64,000 nucleotides of DNA, taken from Cyclobacterium sp. (GTDB lineage: Bacteria; Bacteroidota; Bacteroidia; Cytophagales; Cyclobacteriaceae). Below are positions 18,133 through 27,960 of this stretch, piece by piece; the first letter of the stretch is position 1; each line of letters opens with the position of its first letter. A program made the position numbers and the translations under genes. The notes beneath the pieces were generated by a model. It was not told where the DNA came from. It saw only the letters and a list, made by a program, of their open reading frames with translations, and did no database searches. The DNA lies in the NCBI RefSeq assembly GCF_014762705.1, contig NZ_JABURL010000111.1:1-64000 (forward strand), written 5' to 3'.

Positions 18133-19278
18133 TCAGGTTTCCGTTTTCCAGTGCAACCGGCACATCTGTGTGCCCAGTGCCGGATCATGGTTGGAAGAAA
18201 GGTATTCGTCCCCAGCTACCTGGTATATTTCCGGGGCGGCACAGGGGATTTGCCCCAGATACTTCCGGGCTGCTGCTTCATTTCCCTTACCAAAATCCAG
18301 CGGGTCTTCACTGCGGAAAACATGGGTAATGGCCTTGACATAATTTTGGGTTCTGAACAGGTAAAAATACCCCTCCCTGTAAACCACATGGGGGCATTCT
18401 ATTTCCCACCAATTGCTGCCAAATTGGTGGGCCCGGTGTACCAATTGGTACGCAGACCAATGGAGCAGGTCTTTTGAAGTACGTACGAACATGCCGCCTT
18501 TTTGTGGATTCCCTTCTTCCAGCCCGGTGTAATACAAGTGCCAAAGGCCGTCTATCTTGATAAGGCAAGGGTCTCTTGCCTCTCCGGGACCTGTAAAGGC
18601 CCGGCTCAATCCATCGTCAAAAGTATACCTGTTCCACTTCAGCCCATCCGGGGACGTCATGATGCAAATCTGGCATTCCGTATCGAAGCTTTCATTTCGG
18701 CTATTGCCCCTTGCAGGTATACCTTCCTTGTTTCTTCCGGTACTGTGTCCACCATAAAACATATAGTACAGGCCCTTTTCTTTTACAATAAAGGGAGATT
18801 GTATCCATTCTTCCTTGTCCCATCCATTGATGCTTTCGCCGAAAGCAGCATTAGCGCGGATAAATTCCCCGGTGTCTTCCCATGGGCTGTCTGTCAGATT
18901 TTTGGACTTCCAATGATAAAGAATTCTTCCCCATCCGGTATGACGCACACAACCCCATAAATGCCAATACCCGTCATCAGCCCGGAAAATATGGTGATCT
19001 ACCGATTCATAGGGTCGGATTTCCCCATTTTCGCCCATTTTTACCGGAATACTATGGCTTCCTTTCAGAGGAGGTGGGCCGATAAGCCACCAGTCGCCAT
19101 CCAGGATTGGCCGGAGTTTCCTTTTGGCAATTCCCGGGCTGGTATTTATGGTTAACAATGGAGATAAACCACTTCCTGATACCAGACCAAAAGTCCCGCA
19201 AAACACACTATTCTTGAGGAAGTTTCTCCGGGAAGTTATTTTTGTACTCGTGCTGGTAATTTGATTTGTTTTTTTCAA
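18133..19278 (-). CDS. GH43/GH32-like five-bladed beta-propeller glycosidase, Tat-exported
   Basis: SRRNFLKNSVFCGTFG leader; HHIFRADDGYWHLWGC, IQSPFIVKEKGLYYMFYGG, RDPCLIKIDGLWHLYYTG propeller motifs. Confidence 0.75.
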   Translation of the reverse strand: MKKTNQITSTSTKITSRRNFLKNSVFCGTFGLVSGSGLSPLLTINTSPGIAKRKLRPILDGDWWLIGPPPLKGSHSIPVKMGENGEIRPYESVDHHIFRADDGYWHLWGCVRHTGWGRILYHWKSKNLTDSPWEDTGEFIRANAAFGESINGWDKEEWIQSPFIVKEKGLYYMFYGGHSTGRNKEGIPARGNSRNESFDTECQICIMTSPDGLKWNRYTFDDGLSRAFTGPGEARDPCLIKIDGLWHLYYTGLEEGNPQKGGMFVRTSKDLLHWSAYQLVHRAHQFGSNWWEIECPHVVYREGYFYLFRTQNYVKAITHVFRSEDPLDFGKGNEAAARKYLGQIPCAAPEIYQVAGDEYLSSNHDPALGTQMCRLHWKTET

Positions 19279-19353
19279 AGCAAAAGAGAATGGGAAATAA
19301 GGGGAATTTCAATATCTTAATACAATTGTTAAAAGGAGTTGATCTTTTACCTG

Positions 19354-19656
19354 CTACCTGACTGTCAATTTACACAATGTATTTTTATTTCCAATACGCT
19401 TAGTTTGTTGAATCACCAACATAAAAAATACATTATCCCATCCGTCTGCATTAAAATCTGCTATGGCTACTCCTGCACCATTGTAGAAATATTCATAGGT
19501 AAGAATATTCATAAACTCATCCTCCTGAAGGCTGTTTTCAAAATGCAGGCCGGATTTGGAGGAAGAAATTTCAGAAAGCATGCTTTGCTCCTGGCAGGAA
19601 AATCCTAAAAAAAGCAGGACTGGAAACAGGAATTTGGGGATACTTTTCAGACACAT
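19354..19656 (-). pseudogene. 5' fragment of a VCBS/FG-GAP (CRTAC1/ASPIC-like) lipoprotein
   Basis: Lipobox FLGFSCQEQ; SGLHFENSLQEDEFMNILTYEYFYNGAGVAIADFNADGWDNVFF then frame loss. Confidence 0.65.
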
Positions 19657-19986
19657 GGGAGTAAAACAGTTAATGGCCAGGAGGATGATTTTAAATATAG
19701 TTGATTTGCCATGGGATTTTTATGCTTTGCTATTATTTCTTTGTGAACTTAATAAGGAAAGGAAGAAATCAGGGGGATTTGTCCAAACATGAGCTGATCT
19801 ACATCCTTAAAGGCATTGGAATAATTGGGAGTTAAAAGGGGAAATGGCTTTCTTTTTTTTATCCTTAAAAACCAAACTTTTTACCGTAACTAGCAGGAAG
19901 AATCGCTCCCGGGTAATATTATTTGTTAGTAATGCCCGATTTTCCTATATTTAACCTTATTCCAAACCGAAAAAACCAACCAAAAC

Positions 19987-21306
19987 ATGGACTTAAAAAA
20001 ACTAATTTATCTGTTTGTTATCCCTATCCTAGGAATTGCTTCTTGTGGAAGTCCCCAGGAGCAGGAGGAGGATAACCCCTATTTTACTGCCGATGAAGAT
20101 CAGGGAGGACTAAACCTGGCTCCGGGTATGCAGGCCTATGTGGTGGCTGAAGACCTGGGAAGAGGAAGACATCTGGCCGTCAATGAAAATGGTGACATTT
20201 ACATGAACCTACGCGAAGCTACCGAGGAAGGCGGAATTGTTGCCCTGCGGGATACAGACGGCGATGGCCGGGCAGACGATATCCAATACTTTGGTGATTT
20301 TGGCGGTACCGGCATGGCTTTTTACAAGGGAAATCTATATGCCTCCAATGACAGCACGGTGTTCCGTTTTACTTTTTCAGGAGACAACCTGATTCCGGAT
20401 AACGCCACAGCACCCGACACGATTGTTTCCGGTCTGCCCGTACAAACTTCCCATGCGGTGAAGCCCTTTACTTTTGACGAACAGGGCCACATGTACGTGA
20501 ATGTCGGGGCACCTTCCAATGCCTGCCAGGAGCAAGATCGTACCCAAGGCTCCCCCGCAATGGATCCTTGTCCGCTATTAGAAAGGCACGGCGGCATTTG
20601 GCGCTTTGATGCCGAGCAAACGGGACAAACGCAGCTGGAACATGGTTACCGGTTCTCTACAGGCATACGAAATGCCGTGGCACTGGACTATAATTCGGCA
20701 GATGGCCACGTATATGTGGTTCAGCATGGACGCGACATGTTACACGGTCTCTTCCCTGAAATGTATAGCGAAGAGGAAAGTGCCGAGCAGCCAGCGGAAG
20801 AAATGTTCCGCTTAAGTGACGGAGCCGATTTTGGCTGGCCGTATTGCTATTATGATCCTTCTCAGGACAAAAGATTGACGGCTCCGGAATACGGGGGCGA
20901 CCGGGAGCAGGCCGAGCGCTGCGAAGGCACTGAAGATCCTGTCATGACATTCCCTGCCCATTGGGCCCCCAATGACCTGTTATTTTATACAGGAGATCAT
21001 TTACCGGAAAGTTACAAGGGAACAGCCCTGGTAGCCTTTCACGGGTCCTGGAACCGGGCGCCTCTGGAGCAGAAGGGATATTTTGTGGCAGCAGTACCAT
21101 TTGAAAATGGTGCGCCCACGGGAACCCACGACACTTTTGCAGAAGGTTTTGCCGGAGTGGAAACCATTGAGGCCCCGAGCGATGCCAAGCACAGGCCCAC
21201 GGGTCTGGCACAGGCTCCGGATGGTACAGTGTTGATTTCTGACTCGGTAAGCGGAAAAATATGGAGGGTATTTTACCAGGAAGACGAGACCATGGCCATG
21301 AAATAA
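19987..21306 (+). CDS. PQQ-dependent sugar dehydrogenase-like lipoprotein
   Basis: Lipobox GIASCGS; GLARGxx-type beta-propeller, LEHGYRFSTGIRNAVALDYN, DGADFGWPYCYYD. Confidence 0.85.
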   Translation: MDLKKLIYLFVIPILGIASCGSPQEQEEDNPYFTADEDQGGLNLAPGMQAYVVAEDLGRGRHLAVNENGDIYMNLREATEEGGIVALRDTDGDGRADDIQYFGDFGGTGMAFYKGNLYASNDSTVFRFTFSGDNLIPDNATAPDTIVSGLPVQTSHAVKPFTFDEQGHMYVNVGAPSNACQEQDRTQGSPAMDPCPLLERHGGIWRFDAEQTGQTQLEHGYRFSTGIRNAVALDYNSADGHVYVVQHGRDMLHGLFPEMYSEEESAEQPAEEMFRLSDGADFGWPYCYYDPSQDKRLTAPEYGGDREQAERCEGTEDPVMTFPAHWAPNDLLFYTGDHLPESYKGTALVAFHGSWNRAPLEQKGYFVAAVPFENGAPTGTHDTFAEGFAGVETIEAPSDAKHRPTGLAQAPDGTVLISDSVSGKIWRVFYQEDETMAMK

Positions 21307-21343
21307 ATAGGATTAAGGTTTTGGCCTTTTTGTAAAATTAGGC

Positions 21344-21380
21344 AAAGCCGGTTTCCCCATCAGGAAGCTGGCTTTTTTAT
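21344..21380 (+). terminator. Rho-independent terminator
   Basis: AAAGCCGGTTTCC...GGAAGCTGGCTTTTTT. Confidence 0.7.
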
Positions 21381-21949
21381 TTCAATTGGGTTGAGGGTTT
21401 AAGGCAAGTTTTTTATTCCCTATTTATTTTGGAGAAGTTAACCTGGGTTTACATGGTGTTGGATTTTCGGGTTCGTTTTCACGATTTATCATTCTTCTAA
21501 AACAATTATAATGATGCTATTCGCTGCCTGGGGCTAAAAATAAGGGCTAATGATATTGGCCCCGACCGGGGCTTGTTTAAGAGCTAAAAAAGCAGGTGTA
21601 ACTTACTTAAGGTTGCTTTTTTGTGTTTTTCTTGGTTGGTTTATTGATTATGCTTACATATACCATCAAAATTGAACCGTTTTTCTAGTCACATTCAATA
21701 ATATGATTTATTTGGCCACTTCTGTCCGTACATTCGATAGGATAAGTGATTTTTTTAAAATATCGCTGTTTGTAGCGTCCACATTACCTAAATATACAAT
21801 GGAATTAAATTAAAAAGAATTCCGGTGTATCTCTACCAAATCCGCAAAATCAATGGATGTTTTGTGTAAATTGCCGTAACCCTTCCAGGGTAAGAAGCAT
21901 GCGAATTTTTTATACCGTCAATATAAAATAAAAACCCAAACTACTGAAA

Positions 21950-22900
21950 ATGAAAGCCTTTACAAAAACCAAATATGGAGGGCCTGAAGTCCTTCAGCTA
22001 GAAGAGGTAGAAATGCCCATTATAAAAGAGGGGCAGATCCTTGTAAAAGTATTGGCCAATTCAGTCAATCCGGCAGATTGGCATATTCTCAGAGGAAAAC
22101 CGTTTTTTGCCCGATTTGCTTTTGGCTTGTTCAAGCCAAAGGATAAAATACCGGGTGCTGATTTTGCAGGGATCGTGGAAAAAGTAGGGGATAAGGTCAG
22201 TGAATTTAAGGTGGGAGACAGGTTGTTTGGAGAAAACCTTAAAGGAGGTGCTTTTGCCGCATATATTTGTACATCGGCAAGCGTTTGTGGGCACATGCCG
22301 GCAGGTGCGGGGTTTGCAGAAATGGCCTGTGTACCTATAGCGGGGTTAACGGCCCTGCAGGCACTGCTTACTCACGGAAAAATAAAAAAGGGAGAATCGG
22401 TTTTGATTAACGGTGCCTCGGGAGGGGTGGGTCATTTCACTGTTCAGATAGCCAAAGCCTATGGTGCCAGGGTAACAGCTGTTTGTTCCAACAGAAACCT
22501 GGATTTTGTAAAAGCCATGGGTGCAGATCACCTGATCCCTTACGACAAAGAAAACATCCATCAACATAGCGCAAAATATGACCTGATCATAGATAACCAT
22601 GGCAACCTTACGCATCAGGATTTTCAGCGCATGGGTCATCGGGGGGTGATTGTGGGTTTCACCACCCTAGGTCATATGATTGGGTTGCTTTCAAAAAATG
22701 CCATTAGTAAATTTCCCCTGGCACAATTCACAGCAGAAGCCAATACGAAAGACCTGGAGGTTTTGGCTACTTTGATCGAAACGGGAAAAATTAAAGTGCA
22801 CATCGATAAGACCTTTGCTCACAAACAACTGCCGGAAGCCATCAGCTTCATTGAAGCCATGCGGACCCGGGGAAAAGTGGCTGTGGTCTGGGATGACTAA
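21950..22900 (+). CDS. MDR-type NAD(P)-dependent alcohol dehydrogenase/quinone oxidoreductase-like
   Basis: MKAFTKTKYGGPEVLQLEEVEMP; NGASGGVGHFTVQIAKAYGARVTAV. Confidence 0.93.
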   Translation: MKAFTKTKYGGPEVLQLEEVEMPIIKEGQILVKVLANSVNPADWHILRGKPFFARFAFGLFKPKDKIPGADFAGIVEKVGDKVSEFKVGDRLFGENLKGGAFAAYICTSASVCGHMPAGAGFAEMACVPIAGLTALQALLTHGKIKKGESVLINGASGGVGHFTVQIAKAYGARVTAVCSNRNLDFVKAMGADHLIPYDKENIHQHSAKYDLIIDNHGNLTHQDFQRMGHRGVIVGFTTLGHMIGLLSKNAISKFPLAQFTAEANTKDLEVLATLIETGKIKVHIDKTFAHKQLPEAISFIEAMRTRGKVAVVWDD

Positions 22901-23108
22901 TCTATAGCTTTTGTATGGGGATTGATTCATTGGATTTTTTATTCCACATAGTATTTAAGCTTTTAATAACATAATCTAGCGGTTTAATTGAAATCCATTT
23001 TCCCATTGTAACCTTCCAGATTAGAAAAACGGCTTACTTTCAGGCTTTTGTGGTCGTGGCATATTCTTTGCGCCTTTATTGGAATAAATCAACTATAAGT
23101 CACTATCC

Positions 23109-24293
23109 ATGAAAAGTTTTTTCCCAGCCACCTGCATTTTGTTCAGCCTGTTTGTTTTCAATGCCTGCGTTCAGGAAGATCCCGTTCCTGACTCAGTAGA
23201 AAATAGGCCACTGCAATTGGTGGAGGCTTTTCCGAACCTCAGTTTTAACCGGCCACTGGATATACAACACCCCGGAGATGTGTCTGACCGCTTGTTTGTA
23301 GTGGAGCAGCGTGGCGTAATTTCGGTATTCCCCAACCAACAAGAAACAGGAGAAAAATCAACCTTCCTGAGCTTGGTGAATCAGGTCAACGACACCGGAA
23401 ATGAAGAGGGTTTATTGGGACTCGCCTTTCATCCCGATTATGCCAGCAATGGGTTGTTTTATGTCAATTACACCGCTTCCAATCCTGCGAGAACGGTGAT
23501 TTCCAGGTTTCAGGTATCAGATTCGGATCCCGATCAGGCTGACCCGCAAAGCGAAATGGTGCTTTTGGAAATTGATCAGCCCTATACCAATCATAATGGG
23601 GGGAAAATTGCTTTTGGTCCTGATGGCTATTTGTATGTTTCAGTTGGAGATGGAGGATCAGGAGGTGATCCGCAGGGCAATGGGCAAAACCGCGCCACCC
23701 TGCTTGGGTCTATATTGAGGATTGATATCGATGGATCATCTTCCGGAAAGAATTATGGCATTCCGGCAGACAATCCTTTTGTTGGCAATGAGGAGGGCTT
23801 TCGGGAGGAGATTTATGCTTATGGTTTGAGAAATGTGTGGAAGTTCAGTTTTGATCCTGAAAGCAACCGCTTATGGGCGGCTGATGTAGGACAAAACCGC
23901 TTTGAGGAAATCTCTCTGATAGAAAATGGAGGGAATTATGGATGGAATACCATGGAGGGCTTTGAATGCTTTGATCCGGAGTCAGGTTGTGAGCAGGAAG
24001 GGCTGGAACTTCCAATCTGGGCGTATGACCACAGCGAGGGGGATGGCTCTGTCACAGGCGGATACGTATACAGGGGAACAGCCATACCTGAATTGCAGGG
24101 AGAATATGTTTACGCTGATTTTATATCCGGAAGGATCTGGTCACTGGAATTTTCCGACCTAAGCGATCCCAACAATTCCGAATTGATGCAAGCCCCTTTC
24201 CCTGTAGCCGCTTTTGGACTGGATCAGGAAAATGAACTTTTGATCTGTGGATTTGACGGTAAAATTTACAAATTTGATTATCAGTCTGATTAA
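23109..24293 (+). CDS. PQQ-dependent sugar dehydrogenase-like lipoprotein
   Basis: Lipobox VFNACVQ; NEEGLLGLAFHPDYASNGLFYVNYT; NHNGGKIAFGPDGYLYVSVGDGG. Confidence 0.93.
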   Translation: MKSFFPATCILFSLFVFNACVQEDPVPDSVENRPLQLVEAFPNLSFNRPLDIQHPGDVSDRLFVVEQRGVISVFPNQQETGEKSTFLSLVNQVNDTGNEEGLLGLAFHPDYASNGLFYVNYTASNPARTVISRFQVSDSDPDQADPQSEMVLLEIDQPYTNHNGGKIAFGPDGYLYVSVGDGGSGGDPQGNGQNRATLLGSILRIDIDGSSSGKNYGIPADNPFVGNEEGFREEIYAYGLRNVWKFSFDPESNRLWAADVGQNRFEEISLIENGGNYGWNTMEGFECFDPESGCEQEGLELPIWAYDHSEGDGSVTGGYVYRGTAIPELQGEYVYADFISGRIWSLEFSDLSDPNNSELMQAPFPVAAFGLDQENELLICGFDGKIYKFDYQSD

Positions 24294-24475
24294 ACAGCCA
24301 ACTAATTTTATTTGCCAATGGTCTGAAAACCTGGTAACGGCGCCAAGACCAAGGTGGTAACTCAATTGGTTATAGGGTTCATTTTAGTGTTTCCTGCCTA
24401 TTTCTCTGTCGAAAATCCGGAAATTTGTCTTCATCTGGAGCTAAATGCTTTAAAAAGCTTTAAAAATGAATTAAT

Positions 24476-24985
24476 ATGGATTTCTCAAAAAGAGACTTCA
24501 AAGAAATTGAAAAAATCGGTCAAACTTTAAATAGGGTTGACAAAATTGATCAGAAATCTGTTGATTGGATTTTAGGTGAATTATCTAATTATCAACCCTT
24601 ACTTTTGTCCCTGATTTTAGGTTATCAGCCTGACTTGAAGCAGCCAGAATTTGAAGAAATAATGAAAATGTATTTTATCATTTGGGAATACTTTAAGGAC
24701 AAGAAAAATGGTAAAAAGATTAAGTTAACCCAAAAACAGTTTGAGAATTAAGAGAAAAGGAATCTATATTTTTTTAAATATCTTGAGAATTCTGAATCCA
24801 CTGATAAAGAGTTTGCTATAACGAGCGATTTAGAAAATACACAATCCAAGGCATTGTTAACAGGGATATTTTACAGATTTAATTCACAAGCAGTATTGTT
24901 GACGATGCAGGAAGAGAATAAAGGGATTATACTCATTGGCATCAAAAGCATAATCGATTGTTTCGAAGAAATCGGAAAAGAATAG
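24476..24985 (+). pseudogene. Hypothetical gene interrupted by one in-frame TAA
   Basis: 510-nt continuous frame; TAA at 24749-24751, then EKRNLYFFKYLENSESTDKEFAITSDLENTQSKALLTGIFYRFNSQAVLLTMQEENKGIILIGIKSIIDCFEEIGKE*. Confidence 0.6.
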
Positions 24986-25122
24986 TTTAAAATAAAATCC
25001 AAGATTTTGTTTTATTTTTTTTACTTTAACCAACTATCAAATTAAATTTTATTAACCTATTTAATTACAATAGTACCTATCGCCTGAATACATTTAGTTT
25101 ACAATACTTTTTTACCAGAGAC

Positions 25123-25296
25123 ATGGAGGGCAACATGCCGAATATACGGGATTGGGTAGCACCGGATAATAAAATTAAATATGTGATTATCAGTGGTAAT
25201 GTGGCAGGTCGTATGGCCAGGTCCAGGTTAGACATGAGTAATTTCGAGGCTGTTATGCAATTTTTAAAAGATGAAGGTGGCAGTGTTGACTCCTGA
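25123..25296 (+). CDS. Short orphan ORF (57 aa)
   Basis: MEGNMPNIRDWVAPDNKIKYVIISGNVAGRMARSRLDMSNFEAVMQFLKDEGGSVDS*; protein-like composition, below ORF-track cutoff. Confidence 0.3.
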   Translation: MEGNMPNIRDWVAPDNKIKYVIISGNVAGRMARSRLDMSNFEAVMQFLKDEGGSVDS

Positions 25297-25624
25297 AAAT
25301 AAGGAATGGCATGAAAATTAAACCTTAACCATAGGTACTGCTAAAATGGCATTATAAAGGAAAGCTTTTCCCTTTTTATATTTTTTTATTCCGGACTATT
25401 TGAGCTTGCTGAATAGCTATTCGCTTCTCAAGCTATACACAGGATTCATCAGTGCCGTTTACATTACCTGAAAATATAGGTAAATTAATGCTGATTGATG
25501 GTGGTCAAAGCAACTAAAATGGTGAGCAACAACGCAAAATCCTCCAGCTTTTAAATAGAGACTTTCTAATAGTCAATTTCAAAAATCATTGAAATAGGTT
25601 GGAATCTTGGGGAAATTTTAAAGT

Positions 25625-27721
25625 TTACTTTTGCACAACCACCCTGACTCGACCTAGGTTTTTGATTCTGGAGAATGGGGTGTTGGCATCCCCCTTTCTT
25701 TGAGAAGTTGCCCGCAAAGCCACGAAGTAAGTGCCAGGTTCGGGGTACTTGTGCTCAGTCTCAATTTCGAAAATGCTGGATTCTGAAATGGGGGAGGTTA
25801 CTTTTTCAAATTCACCGTTGCCGTTAAAGTCCCATTCAAGTGCCACAATTGTTCCGCTGCCTTCAGGCAATTCTATTTGTGCAGAGAACTTTACAGATTC
25901 ACCTGCTTTTACAATCGCCTTTGATGTTCCATTGGCTTCAAGTCTAATGACAGGCTGGATCCCCTTTCTTTCTTCAGCAGTTGCGGGGACCATTACTTGT
26001 CCATCGACTACCTCATAATTTGTACTGGGCGCAGGTTCGGTACCATTTTCCACCCAATCGCTAAGATCCAGTAATGCTTGCTGAAGTACACCTAAATAGC
26101 TCACAATATGATTGGGGTCTCCGGCTGATGCCCGGTCCGCATGACTGGCATGGTCGGTAAACCAAACCCTGAAATGATCACCGGTTTTCTCTCCCAGATT
26201 TTCAATCACCCGGTCTCGGTACCAATCAGCCTGCCATGGATACGCCTCACTGTCCCACAAAGATTCCAGCAAAATCATTTTTCCTTCGAAAATGCCTGTT
26301 TGGACTGCACCTGAAGCTCCTCTGGTAAATATGGGCCCTAAAAGAAATGGGCGTTGGGGATAGATAGGCTCACCATTCTCATCTCTGAACTGATCGTATA
26401 CAGGATATTCTTCGCCTGGAACCTGATGTCTGTGATAGGTTTGAGCTGCCAGAAAATTTGAATTGTCTACCAGAACTTTATCCCCAACTTCTATTTTAGC
26501 GGTCACAGAAGGATCTGCCACCCCGAGATATACGATTTCTCCATCGATAGCCTTCAACATCACTTTTCTACCGGCTGCACTACCACTTTTAATCATTAGA
26601 TCTCCTCCCAAAAATTGTACTTGAGCCAACTCATCAGCTAACTGAAAGGCTACAGGCTCATTAATTTGCTTTTCGCTTAGACTTTGGAAAGCAGCATCGG
26701 CCGTCCCACGCGCCTGCCCTGCGAGAGGTTCCACATTCAGCTCCATCCTAATCGCCTCACCACGGGTGATGATTTTGGAAACAGTACTTTCCTGCTGAAT
26801 TCGGTCACCGTCAAACGATTCCGGATGATCGTACCCCAGGTATCCGGGCGTCGTCCAGAATTTCTCGAAATATCCCGGATCAGCCGCTACCATACCCTGA
26901 TATAGGACGGCAAACCCATGAATCCCCATATCCTTATAGGCATACCATGCTTTCGGTGGAAATCCCATTTTTGTCACCTCCTGCAGGGCGGCTTTCTCTT
27001 CCTCATTTAGCCCACTGTACATACCTTCGCCTCCGGGCTCAACTGCATCGACTATCTGCGGAAGTTTATCCTGAAGGATTCGCATGGCATGCATTCGGAC
27101 GGTAAATACGTTTGGAATGGCCATGGGTGAACCTATGACATAGGGGACTGCCCCATCCCAAACGCCCACGGTGTTTTCTAGCCCCCCGATAGTCCTGAAT
27201 GCTCCTCCACTTCCTCCAAATGCATAACCAAACACCCGGTGGTCACCAAAAAGTCTTTTTGCCAGCTCCTTGGAATAATTGGCCGCTGCGGCATTCGCTT
27301 TATAGGCTCCAATGGTGGGGTCATTGGTATCCGACCGAACAGCCGGGTTCCAGGGCCCGTCCCCATTCGTCTCTACAAAATAAGCACCATGGGATACGGC
27401 AAAACCTATTTTATCCTCTTCACCTGTTTGTCCCTGAGAGAGGGTTTCACTGTCCGGGACAGGCGTAATGTACTGGAAAAAATGCCCCTCATACGCTTCT
27501 TTTTCTGGAAAATAAAAGGAAAACCTTGTCTCAGTCCCTTCAAATCCACCATGAATGTAGAGGTGCCTGACAGGGGACTCCCGCCACTCTTCCAAATCTA
27601 TATATGGCTTGGAAAACATTGGATCATCTTTTGGATTATATTTATCAGTTTGGGCATGTATTCCCTGACCATGCATCCATACCAGGCAGATCAAACTATA
27701 GAATAATATTTTTTTCTTCAT
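25625..27721 (-). CDS. Secreted alpha/beta-hydrolase-like esterase with C-terminal PKD-like domain
   Basis: Signal peptide; GYAFGGSGGAFRTIGGLE nucleophile-elbow-like; C-terminal ALEWDFNGNGEFEKV...HKYPEPGTYFVALRATS PKD signature. Confidence 0.6.
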   Translation of the reverse strand: MKKKILFYSLICLVWMHGQGIHAQTDKYNPKDDPMFSKPYIDLEEWRESPVRHLYIHGGFEGTETRFSFYFPEKEAYEGHFFQYITPVPDSETLSQGQTGEEDKIGFAVSHGAYFVETNGDGPWNPAVRSDTNDPTIGAYKANAAAANYSKELAKRLFGDHRVFGYAFGGSGGAFRTIGGLENTVGVWDGAVPYVIGSPMAIPNVFTVRMHAMRILQDKLPQIVDAVEPGGEGMYSGLNEEEKAALQEVTKMGFPPKAWYAYKDMGIHGFAVLYQGMVAADPGYFEKFWTTPGYLGYDHPESFDGDRIQQESTVSKIITRGEAIRMELNVEPLAGQARGTADAAFQSLSEKQINEPVAFQLADELAQVQFLGGDLMIKSGSAAGRKVMLKAIDGEIVYLGVADPSVTAKIEVGDKVLVDNSNFLAAQTYHRHQVPGEEYPVYDQFRDENGEPIYPQRPFLLGPIFTRGASGAVQTGIFEGKMILLESLWDSEAYPWQADWYRDRVIENLGEKTGDHFRVWFTDHASHADRASAGDPNHIVSYLGVLQQALLDLSDWVENGTEPAPSTNYEVVDGQVMVPATAEERKGIQPVIRLEANGTSKAIVKAGESVKFSAQIELPEGSGTIVALEWDFNGNGEFEKVTSPISESSIFEIETEHKYPEPGTYFVALRATSQRKGDANTPFSRIKNLGRVRVVVQK

Positions 27722-27960
27722 TGCATTGTTGTTTTGAAATATTAGGTTCTCTTGTAACGCCCCAAGTTAGTGACGGTACTTCTTCATCATCTTGCTGATG
27801 GAATTGGTCGCAGCAACTGAAGGACTAATTCCCTTACTATGCCACTTCTTGCACCAGTGACGAAGATGGCTTTATTTTATACGTATATTTTAGTTAGTAT
27901 CACAGCACTTTTTCCCAGCAACTTTACGCCTTTCCTCTGCGAAATAAGCTTGTTCCTCAT

